Below are positions 1 through 9,047 of a stretch of 64,000 nucleotides of DNA, one piece after another. The stretch spans positions 372,001 to 436,000 of the forward strand of contig NZ_BOOW01000006.1 of NCBI RefSeq assembly GCF_016863435.1. Reading direction: 5' to 3'. This DNA is from Sinosporangium siamense. GTDB taxonomy: Bacteria > Actinomycetota > Actinomycetes > Streptosporangiales > Streptosporangiaceae. Below the pieces are notes generated by a model. The model saw nothing but the letters and a program-made list of their open reading frames with translations, made no database searches and was not told the DNA's origin. The position numbers and the translations under genes were made by a program. How positions within the stretch are numbered: position 1 is the stretch's first letter; every line of letters starts with the position of its first letter.

Positions 1-875
1 CCCATGGCGAGCCGCAGTTCGGACATCGGGCTCATCGTGACGGGCACGCGGTGTTCGGCCACGAGCTCCTGGTCCCGCTGCGGAAGGTGCAGGCAGTGGG
101 CGAGGAGCAGATCGGGGCCGAGCAGCCCGTCCTCGGCGAGGAGCGACACCTGGTGGATACGTTTGACCTCGGCGCGGGTGCCGGCGCAGTGCATGGCGAT
201 GGGCAGCCCGAGTTCCCTGGCGGCCCGGAACTCCGCACGGTAGACCTCCGCACTGGAGCGGGCGGGGCCGCGCAGGTTGACGCCGATGCCGATGAGCGGG
301 TCGTCGGCATATTCCTCGGCGAGGCGTTTGACGTCGCCGAAGTCCATGGCCTCGTCGAAGCCCTTGCCCCGGTCGCCCATGAGGCGGCGCATCTCCTCGG
401 GCGACATCGACGGGTGGGCCGATGGCGCGCCGTAGGAGAAGTGCGTGCGCAGCCCGAGTTCGCGGTGGGCGCGCAGGTCGGCGTCGGCGTGTTCTGGGCC
501 GAGCACGTTGTGCGCCCAGTCGTGCACGGTGGTTATGCCGGCGGCGATGCCTTCGGCGGCGGCCAGCCGTACACCGAGGTAGGTGTCGTCGGCGGTGAAG
601 TACGGCGCGAGCCTGCCTTTGCGGGCGAACCACCCGTTGGCCGGGCCGTCGCCGATCACCCCGCGCAGCAGCGTGCCCCACATGTGCCAGTGCGTGTCGA
701 CGAACCCGGGAACGGCGATCATGCCGGTGCCGTCGACGACCTCGGCGCCAGGTGATTCGAGGCCGGGGCCGACCCGGGCGATGCGGCCGCCCGCGACCTC
801 GATGTCGGTGCCGGACTGTTCACCGAGGCCCGGATCCATGGTCAGCGCGGTCACTCCGCGGATGAGAAGCGTCAT
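1..875 (-). CDS. Amidohydrolase (ATZ/TRZ, cytosine/guanine deaminase-like), 3' end outside window
   Basis: Metal-dependent hydrolase of the amidohydrolase superfamily, probably deaminating or dechlorinating a ring compound or cleaving a cyclic amide. I read about 291 residues from ATG at 875 to the window edge, so the C-terminus is missing. The N-terminal beta-sandwich runs into a strand ending in D-T-H-W-H (HxH metal site, residues 62-64). Further metal or catalytic histidines lie in M-H-C-A-G near 228 and L-L-A-H-C near 258. It is the last gene of the ABC importer operon, 16 nt after the ATPase stop, so its substrate is probably what the importer brings in. The exact reaction cannot be told from sequence. 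Confidence 0.85.
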   Translation of the reverse strand, partial: MTLLIRGVTALTMDPGLGEQSGTDIEVAGGRIARVGPGLESPGAEVVDGTGMIAVPGFVDTHWHMWGTLLRGVIGDGPANGWFARKGRLAPYFTADDTYLGVRLAAAEGIAAGITTVHDWAHNVLGPEHADADLRAHRELGLRTHFSYGAPSAHPSMSPEEMRRLMGDRGKGFDEAMDFGDVKRLAEEYADDPLIGIGVNLRGPARSSAEVYRAEFRAARELGLPIAMHCAGTRAEVKRIHQVSLLAEDGLLGPDLLLAHCLHLPQRDQELVAEHRVPVTMSPMSELRLAM

Positions 876-891
876 CGAATCAGATGTCCCG

Positions 892-1686
892 TCAGTCGGA
901 GAAGGAGTTCTGGTCGCCCTTGAGCAGGCGCCAGATCTCCTGCCTCAGGTCGGTGAAGCGGGGGTCGCGGCGGATGCCGAGGTCGGTGCGCGGGTAGGCG
1001 AACGGCACGTCGAACTCCGCGGAGATCGTGCCGGGGCGCGAGGAGAAGACCGCGATGCGCTGCGACAGGAAGATGGCCTCGTCCACGCTGTGGGTGACGA
1101 AGACGACGGTTTTCCCGGTGAGCTCCCAGATGCGCAGGAGTTCGACCTGCATGAGTTCGCGGGTCTGGGCGTCGAGCGCGCCGAAGGGTTCGTCCATGAG
1201 CAGGATGTCGGGGTCGACGGCGAGGGCCCGTGCGATGCCGACCCGCTGCTGCATGCCGCCGGACAGTTCGTGGGGGTGGTGGCGTTCGAAGGCCGTCAGG
1301 CCCACCATGTCGATGTATTTTTTGGCGATGGCCTCACGTTCGGCCTTGGAGGAGATCGTGGTCTCCAGGGGGAAGCACACGTTGCCGAGCACGGTGCGCC
1401 ACGGCAGCAGGCGGAAGTCCTGGAAGACGAAGGCGCGGTCGCGTCCGGGGTCGGCGATGGCCTTGCCGCCCACCCGGATCTCGCCCTCGGTGATGGGGAT
1501 CAGCCCGTCGATGCACTTGAGCAGAGTGGTCTTGCCGCATCCGCTCGGGCCGAGGAGGCTGACGAAGCCGCCGGGGGCGATGGTGAGGCTCACGTCCTTG
1601 AGGGCGTGCACGACTTTGCGCTTTTTGCGGGGGCCGGTCTCGTAGGATTTGCCGACGGTGTCGATCTCGATCTTCTGTGTGCTCAT
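892..1686 (-). CDS. ABC transporter ATP-binding protein (NitT/TauT/SsuB type)
   Basis: Cytoplasmic ATPase, 264 residues, that drives an importer of the nitrate/sulfonate/taurine family. Walker [10 protein letters not shown] is near 46-54, the Q-loop FQD near 88-90, the signature LSGGMQQR at 141-148, Walker B ILLMDEP near 161-167 and the switch histidine in VTHS near 199. All are intact. Its ATG overlaps the stop of the upstream permease (ATGA), so the two are translationally coupled. Family members carry oxyanions, sulfonates, pyrimidines or small aromatics. The amidohydrolase downstream and the ring-cleavage genes across the divergent promoter suggest an organic ring compound (inference). 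Confidence 0.93.
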   Translation of the reverse strand: MSTQKIEIDTVGKSYETGPRKKRKVVHALKDVSLTIAPGGFVSLLGPSGCGKTTLLKCIDGLIPITEGEIRVGGKAIADPGRDRAFVFQDFRLLPWRTVLGNVCFPLETTISSKAEREAIAKKYIDMVGLTAFERHHPHELSGGMQQRVGIARALAVDPDILLMDEPFGALDAQTRELMQVELLRIWELTGKTVVFVTHSVDEAIFLSQRIAVFSSRPGTISAEFDVPFAYPRTDLGIRRDPRFTDLRQEIWRLLKGDQNSFSD

Positions 1687-2423
1687 GAGGTCACCTCGGG
1701 ACGCCAGGCCGACAGGGTGCGGTCGGCCCAGCCGACCAGGGCGGTGAGGGCCGCGCCCACGGCGAGCGCGACAAGTGCTACGGCGAAGACCTCGTCGGCG
1801 TCCAGCCGTACTCTCGCGTCGCTCAGCAGGGTGCCGAGCCCGGGGTGGCCGACGAGGAACTGCCCGACGATCACCGCCATGAGGGCGCGCTGCACGCTGA
1901 TGCGCATGCCGGTCGCGATGAACGGCAGAGCCCCGGGCAGCAGCACCTTGAACAGGAAGTGGCGACCGGAGACGCAGTAGGCCCGCGCCACCTGGTCGTA
2001 GACGCGGACGGTCTCCCTGGTGCCGGCCGCCGTGGGGAACACCAGCATGATGCCGGTGGCCACCACGATCGTGGCGAGCAGGAAGGTCTGGCCGATGCCG
2101 AACCAGATCACCAGCAGCGGAACCACCGCGATGAGCGGCACGGAGTAGAGCGCGACGAGGTACGGCTCAAGCACGAGCGACGCCAGCCGGTATCTGCCGA
2201 TGAGGAACCCGGTGAACACGCCGATGACCGCGGCGAACGCCCAGCCGAGCAGCATGGTGGCGACGGTGCCGAACACCAGGCCGAGCAGGCCGCCTTCGGT
2301 GAACAGCCGGACGATCTCGGTGACGACGAGGGTGGGGGAGGAGTAGATGCCGGGGTTAATCTGGCCGGCGAGCTGCCACAGCAGCAGGAAGACGACGACG
2401 CCGGCGACCTTGATGTATTTCAC
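1683..2423 (-). CDS. ABC transporter permease (NitT/TauT/SsuB type), first of pair
   Basis: Integral membrane permease, 246 residues, with about six helices and the family's cytoplasmic EAA loop (V-P-L-L-V-I-W-F-G). The GTG start at 2423 overlaps the stop of the other permease (GTGA). The open frame runs far upstream but that part reads as a shadow of the neighbouring permease, so the overlapping GTG is preferred. It is likely to pair with the 2420-3229 permease as a heterodimer in the membrane, powered by the 892-1686 ATPase. Confidence 0.9.
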   Translation of the reverse strand: MKYIKVAGVVVFLLLWQLAGQINPGIYSSPTLVVTEIVRLFTEGGLLGLVFGTVATMLLGWAFAAVIGVFTGFLIGRYRLASLVLEPYLVALYSVPLIAVVPLLVIWFGIGQTFLLATIVVATGIMLVFPTAAGTRETVRVYDQVARAYCVSGRHFLFKVLLPGALPFIATGMRISVQRALMAVIVGQFLVGHPGLGTLLSDARVRLDADEVFAVALVALAVGAALTALVGWADRTLSAWRPEVTS

Positions 2424-3229
2424 CGGGTCACCTTCCAGGGGGCGAGGAGGTTCTCCAGGCGGTGCAGGCCGAGGTTGACGGCCAGGCCGACGAGCATGAC
2501 GGTGAACAGGGCTGCGATCAGCTCCGCCGTACGGAAGTCGGAGCCGAGGGCGTAGATGAGGCCGCCGATGCCGTTGGACTCCAGGAAGAAGCCGCCGAGC
2601 ACGACACCGACGAGGGCGTAGACGAGGCCCAGGCGCAGGCCGGTCATGACATAGGGGGTGATGGCGGGAAGGACCACCTTGCGGAGGACCGTCCACTGGG
2701 GGATGCAATAGGCCTTGGCGACTTCGACGAACTCGTTCTCGATGGTCTTCACGCCGTTGCGCACGGTGAAGAAGATCTCGAAGAAGCTGAAGGACAGGAT
2801 GAGGGCGATCTTGGCGGTGTCCTGGAGGCCGAACCAGAGCGCGATGAGCGGCACGAGCGCGATGCGCGGCATCAGGAACACCGCGTTGAGCAGCGGTGAG
2901 ATGGCGTCGTCGACCGGCTTGAACCAGCCGATGAGCACCCCGAGCACCACGCCGAACACCGCCGACAGCAGCATGCCCGCCGCCACCTGCACGGCGGTCT
3001 GCCCCCAGGCGAGCTGCAGGTCGCCGCGCTCCAGCAGGCCGGCCATGCCCTCCCACACCCGGCGGGGTGTGGGGAGCACGGCGACGGACACGTTCTGCGC
3101 GGCGAGCTGCCAGGCGAGGAGCAGGGCGCAGAACGCGGCCACTCTGATCGTCCAGTCGCGCACCGGGCCGGGCCCGGTCAGCGCGGCGAGCCGGGTGGGA
3201 GCGGCGGTCTTCCCGTGGGCCAGCGTCAT
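2420..3229 (-). CDS. ABC transporter permease (NitT/TauT/SsuB type), second of pair
   Basis: Second membrane permease of the importer, 269 residues, with about six helices. The EAA loop region reads M-P-R-I-A-L-V-P-L-I-A-L-W-F-G. The ATG at 3229 shares one base with the stop of the binding-protein gene (TGATG). A GTG one codon upstream (3232) makes a GTGA overlap and cannot be excluded. Operon order is binding protein, permease, permease, ATPase, amidohydrolase, with every junction overlapping or nearly so. Confidence 0.9.
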   Translation of the reverse strand: MTLAHGKTAAPTRLAALTGPGPVRDWTIRVAAFCALLLAWQLAAQNVSVAVLPTPRRVWEGMAGLLERGDLQLAWGQTAVQVAAGMLLSAVFGVVLGVLIGWFKPVDDAISPLLNAVFLMPRIALVPLIALWFGLQDTAKIALILSFSFFEIFFTVRNGVKTIENEFVEVAKAYCIPQWTVLRKVVLPAITPYVMTGLRLGLVYALVGVVLGGFFLESNGIGGLIYALGSDFRTAELIAALFTVMLVGLAVNLGLHRLENLLAPWKVTR

Positions 3230-4305
3230 CACTTGGCCCCGAGGAAGTCGACGGCGGCTTGCTGGTAGTCGAAGAGCACCAGGTCAGAGCAGGTGAAGTC
3301 ACGCTTGATGACGCCGAACTCCTTGCTGGTGGCCAGGGTGAAGTCGCACATCTTCCGGTCGAGGCTGCCGTTGACCGGCCAGTCGTCGAGTTCGGTGACG
3401 AGGGTGGTGTAGTTCTTCTCCGCCGCCTCTGGGCTCAGGCCCTCGATCTTGGCCTGGGCGAGGGCGAGCCATCCGGCCTTGTCCTCGTGGGTCCACCGGT
3501 CGGCCTTGATCTCGGCGATGGCCAGCGCCATGGCGATGTCCTTGTTCTCCTCCAGCCAGGCCCGGCTGACCGCCCACACGTCGTTGAGCTGCGGGTTGGC
3601 CTCCCAGCCCTTGCAGAGGACGGTGTACTTCCCGGGATTCTCGAGGTCGAGCTCGGTCTGCCGGAAGGTCGCGGACATGCCGCCGTCGAGCTGGCCGCTT
3701 TCCAGCGACTCGACGATCTGACCGACGTTGCCGAGGTGGAGAAGCTGGGTGTCCTTCTGCACGTCGAGGCCGGCCGAGGAGAAGCACTTGGCGGCGGTCT
3801 GGCCGACGATCGAGCTGAGGTTCTGGGATACGGCGAAGCGCTTGCCCTTGAGGTCGGCCAGGGAGGCCGCGGGGGCGCGGGCGGTGACGAGGAACGCGTT
3901 CTTCTGGTCGTTGCCGGCGACGGCGACGAGGTCGGCTCCGGCTTCCACGGCCGAGGCCATGCCGCCGAGGGAGACGTGGCCGATCTGCACCTGCCCCGAG
4001 ATGAGCGCGGCGTTCATCGGCGAGGAGTCCATCATGCGGAACTCGACTTTGATCCCGAAGTCGCTCTGGAGCAGGTCCAGCACCTTGTACATGCCGGTCA
4101 GGGTCGGGTTGGGGAAGGCGGCGCTGGCGATGGAGAGCTCCTTGCCCTGCACCTTGGCCTTGAGCTCTTCGATGGAGGCGGGCGGCTTCACGGGGAGTGC
4201 CGCTTGTGTGGGTTGCCCCGCGGGTGCGGCGGCATCGGGGTTGTCACCGCATCCGGCGACGGCGAGCAGGGCGAAACCGGCGAGCGCACCGATCATCCGC
4301 CTCAT
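3229..4305 (-). CDS. ABC transporter substrate-binding lipoprotein (NitT/TauT-like, NMT1/SsuA fold)
   Basis: Extracytoplasmic solute-binding protein, 358 residues, anchored by a lipid on the lipobox cysteine (L-A-V-A-G-C, Cys 19). The mature part has the periplasmic-binding-protein fold of SsuA/NMT1-like proteins. I chose the second of two adjacent ATGs (4305) because GGAGG lies 5 nt before it; the first ATG (4308) leaves only 2 nt. First gene of its operon and divergent from the CoA-transferase gene. A TTGGATACAT word sits directly upstream (4320-4329), a likely operator. The ligand is unknown. Confidence 0.9.
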   Translation of the reverse strand: MRRMIGALAGFALLAVAGCGDNPDAAAPAGQPTQAALPVKPPASIEELKAKVQGKELSIASAAFPNPTLTGMYKVLDLLQSDFGIKVEFRMMDSSPMNAALISGQVQIGHVSLGGMASAVEAGADLVAVAGNDQKNAFLVTARAPAASLADLKGKRFAVSQNLSSIVGQTAAKCFSSAGLDVQKDTQLLHLGNVGQIVESLESGQLDGGMSATFRQTELDLENPGKYTVLCKGWEANPQLNDVWAVSRAWLEENKDIAMALAIAEIKADRWTHEDKAGWLALAQAKIEGLSPEAAEKNYTTLVTELDDWPVNGSLDRKMCDFTLATSKEFGVIKRDFTCSDLVLFDYQQAAVDFLGAK

Positions 4306-4319
4306 CATTACCTCCAGGG

Positions 4320-4329
4320 TTGGATACAT
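4320..4329. promoter_or_regulatory. Candidate GntR operator, site 1 (TTGGATACAT)
   Basis: Ten-base word matching the sites at 29092 and 32553 in nine of ten positions. It lies about 15 bp before the start of the binding-protein gene in the divergent promoter region. Inferred to be bound by the GntR/FadR regulator at 32624. Confidence 0.5.
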
Positions 4330-4504
4330 CTCGTGCCGCCAGCGGCGGATCCCTAGTTTTCCGAGTACTTTGGTAGGTAAAGCATGAAAGACGGTACGAC
4401 TGAGTTGCAAATCGGTCAAACGGCTAGTCGGACATTGTGACGACGTGGCAGAGTGGCGAGACATTGACGCCTCCGGGGCTGATTGAAGCCCCCCGTTAGA
4501 GACG

Positions 4505-4518
4505 TATACTGAATCCAA
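4505..4518. promoter_or_regulatory. Candidate GntR operator, site 2 (GTATACTGAATCCAA, half match)
   Basis: The other strand reads TTGGATTCAGTATAC: the TTGGAT half-site is intact and the second half is a GTATAC palindrome. It lies about 40 bp before the CoA-transferase start, on that gene's side of the divergent region. Weaker match than the other sites. Confidence 0.35.
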
Positions 4519-4555
4519 TTTCGCCCCAGGTCAACGGTTCACGAGGGAGTGACGG

Positions 4556-5668
4556 ATGACACAAGGGCCGCTCAGCGGGCTGTCCGTGATCGAGATCGGG
4601 CAATACATCTCCGGTCCCTACGCGGCGAAACTGCTCGCCGACATGGGCGCCGACGTGGTGAAGGTCGAGTCCCCCGAGGGGGATCCAATGCGACGATGGC
4701 AGGGTGGCGGGGCCAGGCCGTACAGCCCCCAATTCGGTGCCTACAACCGCGGGAAACGCTCAGTAGTCCTCAACCTCAAACAGCCCGACGACCTCGGCTC
4801 GCTGCTCGGTTTGGCCGAGCGTGCCGACGTCCTGATCGAGAACTTCCGCCCGGGGGTCGCCGACCGGCTCGGCTTCGGCTGGCCGGTGCTCAAGGAGCGC
4901 AACCCCCGGCTCGTCTACTGCTCCATCACCGGATTCGGCCCCAGCGGCCCCTACGCCAAACGCCCCGCCTACGACACGGTGATCTCGGCGGTCGGCGGCA
5001 TGTACTCCCACCTCGTGCCGCTTGAGTCGCCCCGGCCGATCGGCCCCGCCTTCTCCGACCTGCTGTCCGGCATGTCCGCCGCACAGGGTGTGCTCGCCGC
5101 GCTGCACGCGCGCTCGGCGAGCGGGGAGGGGCAGCGAGTCGAGGTCTCCATGCTGGGCTCGGTGGCTGACTTCCTCACCGAGGCGATCTCCACCTACCTG
5201 GAGACGGGCTCTACGGCGCAGCCGGGCGGCAGGGCGGCCCGCGCCCAGGCCTACGGCTGCGTGGGCAGCGACGGCCTGCCGTTCGTCGTGCACATGTCGG
5301 TGCCGGAGAAGTTCTGGCTCGGCCTGCTCGACGTGCTCGACCGGCGCGACCTGGCGAGCGACCCCCGGTTCGCCACCCGGGACCTGCGCTACCGCAACTA
5401 CGACGCGCTCGACGAGGTGCTGAAGGCCGAGACGCGCAAACGACCCCGGGACGAGTGGTTCGAACTGCTCACCGCCGCCGACATCCCCCACGGTCCGCTC
5501 AACACGGTCGCCGACCTGGTGCAGGACGCCCAGGTGCTGCACATGGGCTTGATCGAGGACGACACCACCCGCCCCGGCACCCGGTTCTCCACCCACGAAC
5601 GCCGGCTGCCCCGACTCCGCACCGCCCCCGCCCCCGCTCTCGGGGCGCACAACGAGGAGCTTCTGTGA
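4556..5668 (+). CDS. CaiB/BaiF family (class III) CoA-transferase
   Basis: Moves CoA between carboxylic acids, typically activating a substrate acid with an acyl-CoA donor. 370 residues, somewhat shorter than the usual 390-430. The N-terminus (V-I-E-I-G-Q-Y-I-S-G-P-Y-A-A-K-L-L-A-D-M-G-A) is typical of the family, and the expected nucleophilic aspartate is in F-S-D-L near residue 168. First gene of the divergent catabolic operon, after GAGGGAG. Its stop overlaps the GTG start of the next gene (GTGA). It probably activates, or releases CoA from, an intermediate of the ring-cleavage route encoded downstream (inference). Confidence 0.9.
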   Translation: MTQGPLSGLSVIEIGQYISGPYAAKLLADMGADVVKVESPEGDPMRRWQGGGARPYSPQFGAYNRGKRSVVLNLKQPDDLGSLLGLAERADVLIENFRPGVADRLGFGWPVLKERNPRLVYCSITGFGPSGPYAKRPAYDTVISAVGGMYSHLVPLESPRPIGPAFSDLLSGMSAAQGVLAALHARSASGEGQRVEVSMLGSVADFLTEAISTYLETGSTAQPGGRAARAQAYGCVGSDGLPFVVHMSVPEKFWLGLLDVLDRRDLASDPRFATRDLRYRNYDALDEVLKAETRKRPRDEWFELLTAADIPHGPLNTVADLVQDAQVLHMGLIEDDTTRPGTRFSTHERRLPRLRTAPAPALGAHNEELL

Positions 5669-6525
5669 CCGACGACCTGGTCGCGATCGACGTCCACACC
5701 CATCCGCAGACCGAGGAGTTCCTCGCGGCGATGGGCCGCAGACGCGGGCAGATGGGATCACACTTCGGCAAGGAGCGCACCCCCGTCTCGTTCGCCGCGC
5801 AGGCCGACGTCTACCGCGAGCGGCGCATGATGGCCGTCATCGTGAACTCCGACGACGAGACCCAGTCCGGTGTGATCGGTGCGCCCAACGACCTGCTGGG
5901 CCGGGCGCAGGCGGAGCATCCCGATGTCTTCCTCGCCTTCGCCGGGATCGACCCGTGGAAGGGCAAGGCGGCCATCGAGGAGATCCGCCGCTGTCATGCG
6001 GAATATGGCATCAAGGGCGTGGGTGAGCTCAACCCCGGGCGGCAGCGTTTCTTCCCCAACGACCGGCACTTCTACCCCATCTGGGAGGCGTGCGCGGAGC
6101 TCGGCCTCGTGGTGATGTTCCACGGCGGCTTCCTCGGCGCGGGCGCCGGCACTCCGGGCGGCATGGGTTACAAGCTGGAATACACCCGGCCGATTCCCTA
6201 CCTGGACGACGTGGCGGCCGACTTCCCCGAGTTGAAGATCATCAGTGCGCATCCCGGGTGGCCCTTCCACCTGGACAACTTGGCCGCCTGCTGGCACAAG
6301 TCCAATTTCTACATCGACCTGTCGGGCTGGGCGCCGAAATACTGGCCGCCGGACGTCGTGCACTACGCCAACAGCATCATTACCAAGCGGGTGCTCTTCG
6401 GCACCGACTGGCCGGTGCTGGAGGTCGACCGGTGGGTCAAGGAGTTCGACGACCTCGGTTTCAAGGAGACGTCCCGTCGGCGGATCATGCTCGACAACGC
6501 CAAGGAGCTGTTCGGCCTTGTCTGA
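5665..6525 (+). CDS. Amidohydrolase family 2 TIM-barrel protein (decarboxylase/lactonase-like)
   Basis: 286-residue protein of the amidohydrolase-2 family, which includes gamma-resorcylate and aminocarboxymuconate-semialdehyde decarboxylases and ring-product hydrolases. Metal-site motifs are D-V-H-T-H at 9-13, M-F-H-G-G in the middle, I-S-A-H-P-G, and L-F-G-T-D-W near the C-terminus; all look intact. GTG start overlaps the CoA-transferase stop. Next to an extradiol dioxygenase, a role in decarboxylating an aromatic acid before cleavage or hydrolysing a cleavage product is plausible but not shown. Confidence 0.85.
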   Translation: MTDDLVAIDVHTHPQTEEFLAAMGRRRGQMGSHFGKERTPVSFAAQADVYRERRMMAVIVNSDDETQSGVIGAPNDLLGRAQAEHPDVFLAFAGIDPWKGKAAIEEIRRCHAEYGIKGVGELNPGRQRFFPNDRHFYPIWEACAELGLVVMFHGGFLGAGAGTPGGMGYKLEYTRPIPYLDDVAADFPELKIISAHPGWPFHLDNLAACWHKSNFYIDLSGWAPKYWPPDVVHYANSIITKRVLFGTDWPVLEVDRWVKEFDDLGFKETSRRRIMLDNAKELFGLV

Positions 6526-7363
6526 GATCGTCGGCATCTACGGCACCACGCACAACCCGCTGCTGTGGCGGGTGATGGGAGACGGCTCCGCGCCCCCCGA
6601 CGACCTGGTCGCCACCCGCGACGCCTTCGCCTCCCTCGCCGGGCGGATGGAGGAGGCCAGGCCCGACACGATCGTCGTGATCGCCACCGACCACCTCACG
6701 CAGTGGTTCTACGACAACATGCCGTCCTTCCTGGTGGGGAAGACCTCGGCGGTGCCGGCCACCTTCTGGAACGAGGAACGCGAGTTCGGACTGCCATACC
6801 GCACCCTCGGCGGGGACGGCGAGCTCGCGCGGGACATCCTCGGCGGCGGCATCGAGCGCGGAGTCGACTTCTCCGCCTCCGACGACTTCCGCGCCGACCA
6901 CAGCGTGCTGGTGCCGCTGCTCTATCTGAATCCGGGGCTCGACATCCCCGTGGTGTGCGTGTTCACCAACTGCATGGCGGCCCCGCTGCCGCCCGCCGAG
7001 CGGTTCTTCCAGGTGGGGCAGGCCATCAGGAAGTCCATCGAAGATTCGCCGCTCAACCGCCGCGTGGCGGTCGTCGCGAGCGGACATCTCGCTACGGAGG
7101 TGGGCGGCCCCCGTCATTTCAACGGATCGCCCGACCACGAGTTCGACGAGGCCGCCGTGGGGTGGATGCGGGACGGGGAGGTGGACAAGGCCATCGGCAC
7201 GCTGACCTATGACCGGCTGCGGGCGGCGGGCAACGTCAGCCACCAGTTCCTGAACTTCATGGTGACCATGGGCATCGCGGATGGCGCGCCAGCCATATCA
7301 GCCGAAGGTGTGAAATCTCGGTTCGCCACGTCTCCCTTCTTCGAATGGCCGACGGACTCATGA
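6518..7363 (+). CDS. Class III extradiol ring-cleavage dioxygenase, catalytic LigB-type subunit
   Basis: 281-residue LigB-superfamily protein that opens a catecholic or aminophenolic ring with non-haem Fe(II). Likely iron ligands and acid-base residues: His in Y-G-T-T-H-N-P near residue 12, T-D-H-L, A-D-H-S-V-L-V-P-L and the A-S-G-H-L motif. The start is TTG at 6518, overlapping the previous stop by 8 nt, with AAGGAG about 11 nt before. No better start exists in this frame. The downstream small subunit overlaps its stop (ATGA), matching the LigA/LigB pairing of protocatechuate 4,5-dioxygenases. Confidence 0.88.
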   Translation: MSEIVGIYGTTHNPLLWRVMGDGSAPPDDLVATRDAFASLAGRMEEARPDTIVVIATDHLTQWFYDNMPSFLVGKTSAVPATFWNEEREFGLPYRTLGGDGELARDILGGGIERGVDFSASDDFRADHSVLVPLLYLNPGLDIPVVCVFTNCMAAPLPPAERFFQVGQAIRKSIEDSPLNRRVAVVASGHLATEVGGPRHFNGSPDHEFDEAAVGWMRDGEVDKAIGTLTYDRLRAAGNVSHQFLNFMVTMGIADGAPAISAEGVKSRFATSPFFEWPTDS

Positions 7364-7677
7364 GCAAATATGCGTTGAACGCTTTTATGCGGGACGTCAA
7401 CATGGACCCCGACTGCCACAGGGAGTATGTCCGCGACCCCGCGGGCTTCGCCGCCGCGTGGCGGCAGCGGGCCAATGAGGCCTGCGCCTTGACCGACACG
7501 GAGTTCGAGGCTCTCGCCGCACGCGACTACGGTGCGATTTATGGCCTTGGCGGTCACCCGTACCTCTTGTGGAGCTTCGCGGAGGCGGTCTGGGTGCCGG
7601 AGATCACACGGCCGGAGCTGGTGGAGAGTTACCGGGTGCGGTCCGCCGCCCACGGATACCCCGACACCGCCACCTGA
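7360..7677 (+). CDS. Extradiol dioxygenase small subunit (LigA-like)
   Basis: 105 residues, matching the short LigA/alpha subunit of protocatechuate 4,5-dioxygenase-type enzymes. Motifs such as Y-G-A-I-Y-G-L-G-G-H-P-Y-L-L-W resemble the family's A-I-W-x-L-G-G-N-x. The ATG at 7360 gives an ATGA overlap with the catalytic subunit and is preferred to an ATG 15 nt upstream. Last gene of the divergent catabolic operon. It helps form the active-site lid of the dioxygenase. Confidence 0.85.
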   Translation: MSKYALNAFMRDVNMDPDCHREYVRDPAGFAAAWRQRANEACALTDTEFEALAARDYGAIYGLGGHPYLLWSFAEAVWVPEITRPELVESYRVRSAAHGYPDTAT

Positions 7678-7814
7678 CCTCGGCGAACGGTGTGTGGCCG
7701 GACTTACGTGACGTTCGGCCACACCAGCACCACAGAACCCATCAGAATCACCGATTAATCCATAAACGGGAAAGATCGCTAGCCGTGGGACAGAAGAGAC
7801 GTTAGCGTCATCGC

Positions 7815-8372
7815 ATGCGTTCCGTTCATTATTCCGGAGGACGGCTCAGCCTACGGGATGTCACCCCGGACGACGTGGACGCCATACACGCCGTATACGG
7901 TGACCCCGCGGCCACCGAGCACCTGCCGTTCAGCCCCCGCACGCGCGCAGAGATCGAACAGATCGTCACCGCGGCCCTCACGTTAGCCGCCGCCGTGCCC
8001 CGGCAGGTCTATGTGCTCGCCGTCATCGACAACGAATCCGGTCAAGTCATCGGCGTCGGAAGGCTCCGCATCGATCCAGAACACCCCCACAGCGCCGAGA
8101 TCACCGTCGCACTACGCCGAGACCACTGGGGTCGAGGCATGGGCACCGACCTGGTGAGGCTGCTCCTCGCCTTCGGTTTCCGCGGACTTCGGCTGCACCG
8201 CATCTGGGGCGCACGATCCCCGGCCAACACCGCCGCCCAACTCGCCATGCTCGTCGCGGGCATGGTCGAGGAGGGCCGAGCCCGCCATCACGTGGCCACA
8301 CCCACCGGATGGCGCGACTCCATCATCCATTCCGCCTTGCGGGATGAGTGGGAACGATATCGGGCGGGGTAG
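7815..8372 (+). CDS. GNAT family N-acetyltransferase (RimJ/RimL-like)
   Basis: 185 residues. The GNAT fold is visible from the V-T-P-D-D-V-D-A start strand, the acetyl-CoA-binding segment D-H-W-G-R-G-M-G-T-D-L-V near 110, and the following L-H-R-I-W-G-A strand with N-T-A-A-Q. This pattern is usual for RimJ/RimL-like acetyltransferases acting on protein N-termini or small amines. No operon partner upstream; the next gene begins about 40 nt after its stop. Substrate unknown. Confidence 0.85.
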   Translation: MRSVHYSGGRLSLRDVTPDDVDAIHAVYGDPAATEHLPFSPRTRAEIEQIVTAALTLAAAVPRQVYVLAVIDNESGQVIGVGRLRIDPEHPHSAEITVALRRDHWGRGMGTDLVRLLLAFGFRGLRLHRIWGARSPANTAAQLAMLVAGMVEEGRARHHVATPTGWRDSIIHSALRDEWERYRAG

Positions 8373-8413
8373 GCCAGATCTTGTCCACTGCATTCAACTG
8401 GGGAGGCAAGACG

Positions 8414-8815
8414 ATGCTGTTCGGAGAAGAGCACGTTAAGAGATATCGCGAGACCGGCGGCGCCGAGGGGCACGACTGGAACAACACCACCGTGCTGCTC
8501 CTCACCACCATCGGCCGCAAGTCGGGCCAGGCTCGCACCACACCGCTCATCTACCAGCGCCACGGCGACGACTACGTGATCGTGGCCTCCAAGGGCGGCG
8601 CACCCGACCACCCCCTGTGGTACCTCAACCTGGAGGCCAATCCCAACGTCGAGGTCCAGGTCATGGACGAGGTCTTTCCCGCCCATGCCCGGGTCGCCAC
8701 GGCGGCCGAACGGCCTGAGTTGTGGAAGCTAATGAGGGCCACTTGGCCGGCCTATGACGAATACGCCGAGAAGACGTCACGGGAGATCCCCGTCGTCGTG
8801 CTCGAACGCCGCTGA
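8414..8815 (+). CDS. Nitroreductase/deazaflavin (F420)-dependent oxidoreductase family protein
   Basis: 133 residues of the Ddn-like F420-binding split-barrel family. Typical features are L-L-L-T-T-I-G-R-K-S-G-Q-A-R near 30-45, then T-P-L-I-Y and a P-x-W-Y-x-N-L-x-A-N-P segment that binds F420 phosphate. The ATG at 8414 has GGGGAGG 7 nt before it; an in-frame ATG at 8348 would overlap the GNAT gene and lacks such a site. Supports an F420-making actinomycete. Confidence 0.88.
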   Translation: MLFGEEHVKRYRETGGAEGHDWNNTTVLLLTTIGRKSGQARTTPLIYQRHGDDYVIVASKGGAPDHPLWYLNLEANPNVEVQVMDEVFPAHARVATAAERPELWKLMRATWPAYDEYAEKTSREIPVVVLERR

Positions 8816-8826
8816 CCCGACCCCGC

Positions 8827-8855
8827 ACACGCACCGGTCCTGCTCCGGTGCGTGT
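8827..8855. terminator. Strong hairpin, likely transcription terminator
   Basis: Perfect 11-bp GC-rich inverted repeat with a 7-nt loop, 11 nt after the stop of the F420-type gene. There is no U-tract, as is common for actinobacterial terminators. Confidence 0.7.
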
Positions 8856-9047
8856 ACCCCCCTCCTTCGCGGCTTTCGCGCAGCGTGGTCGTCCGTATGC
8901 GGGGAGGCACGTTACGGTGCCTTCCCATCCGTTTGGGGCACGTGCTCCTTCTTGTACGGCGAAGGCCTGGGAATCGTCACGTCTGCCTGGTCGTCGCCGC
9001 CACCCGGAGGACTCCCGCAGTCCGGGTGGCAGGCTAGGCGGATGAAG

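Noticed and set aside
51-1980. Long plus-strand frames (234 and 465 codons) opposite the ABC and amidohydrolase genes
   Set aside because: Antisense shadows of GC-rich genes; their residues (runs of H, R, G, V) match no family, while the minus strand holds clear ABC and amidohydrolase motifs.
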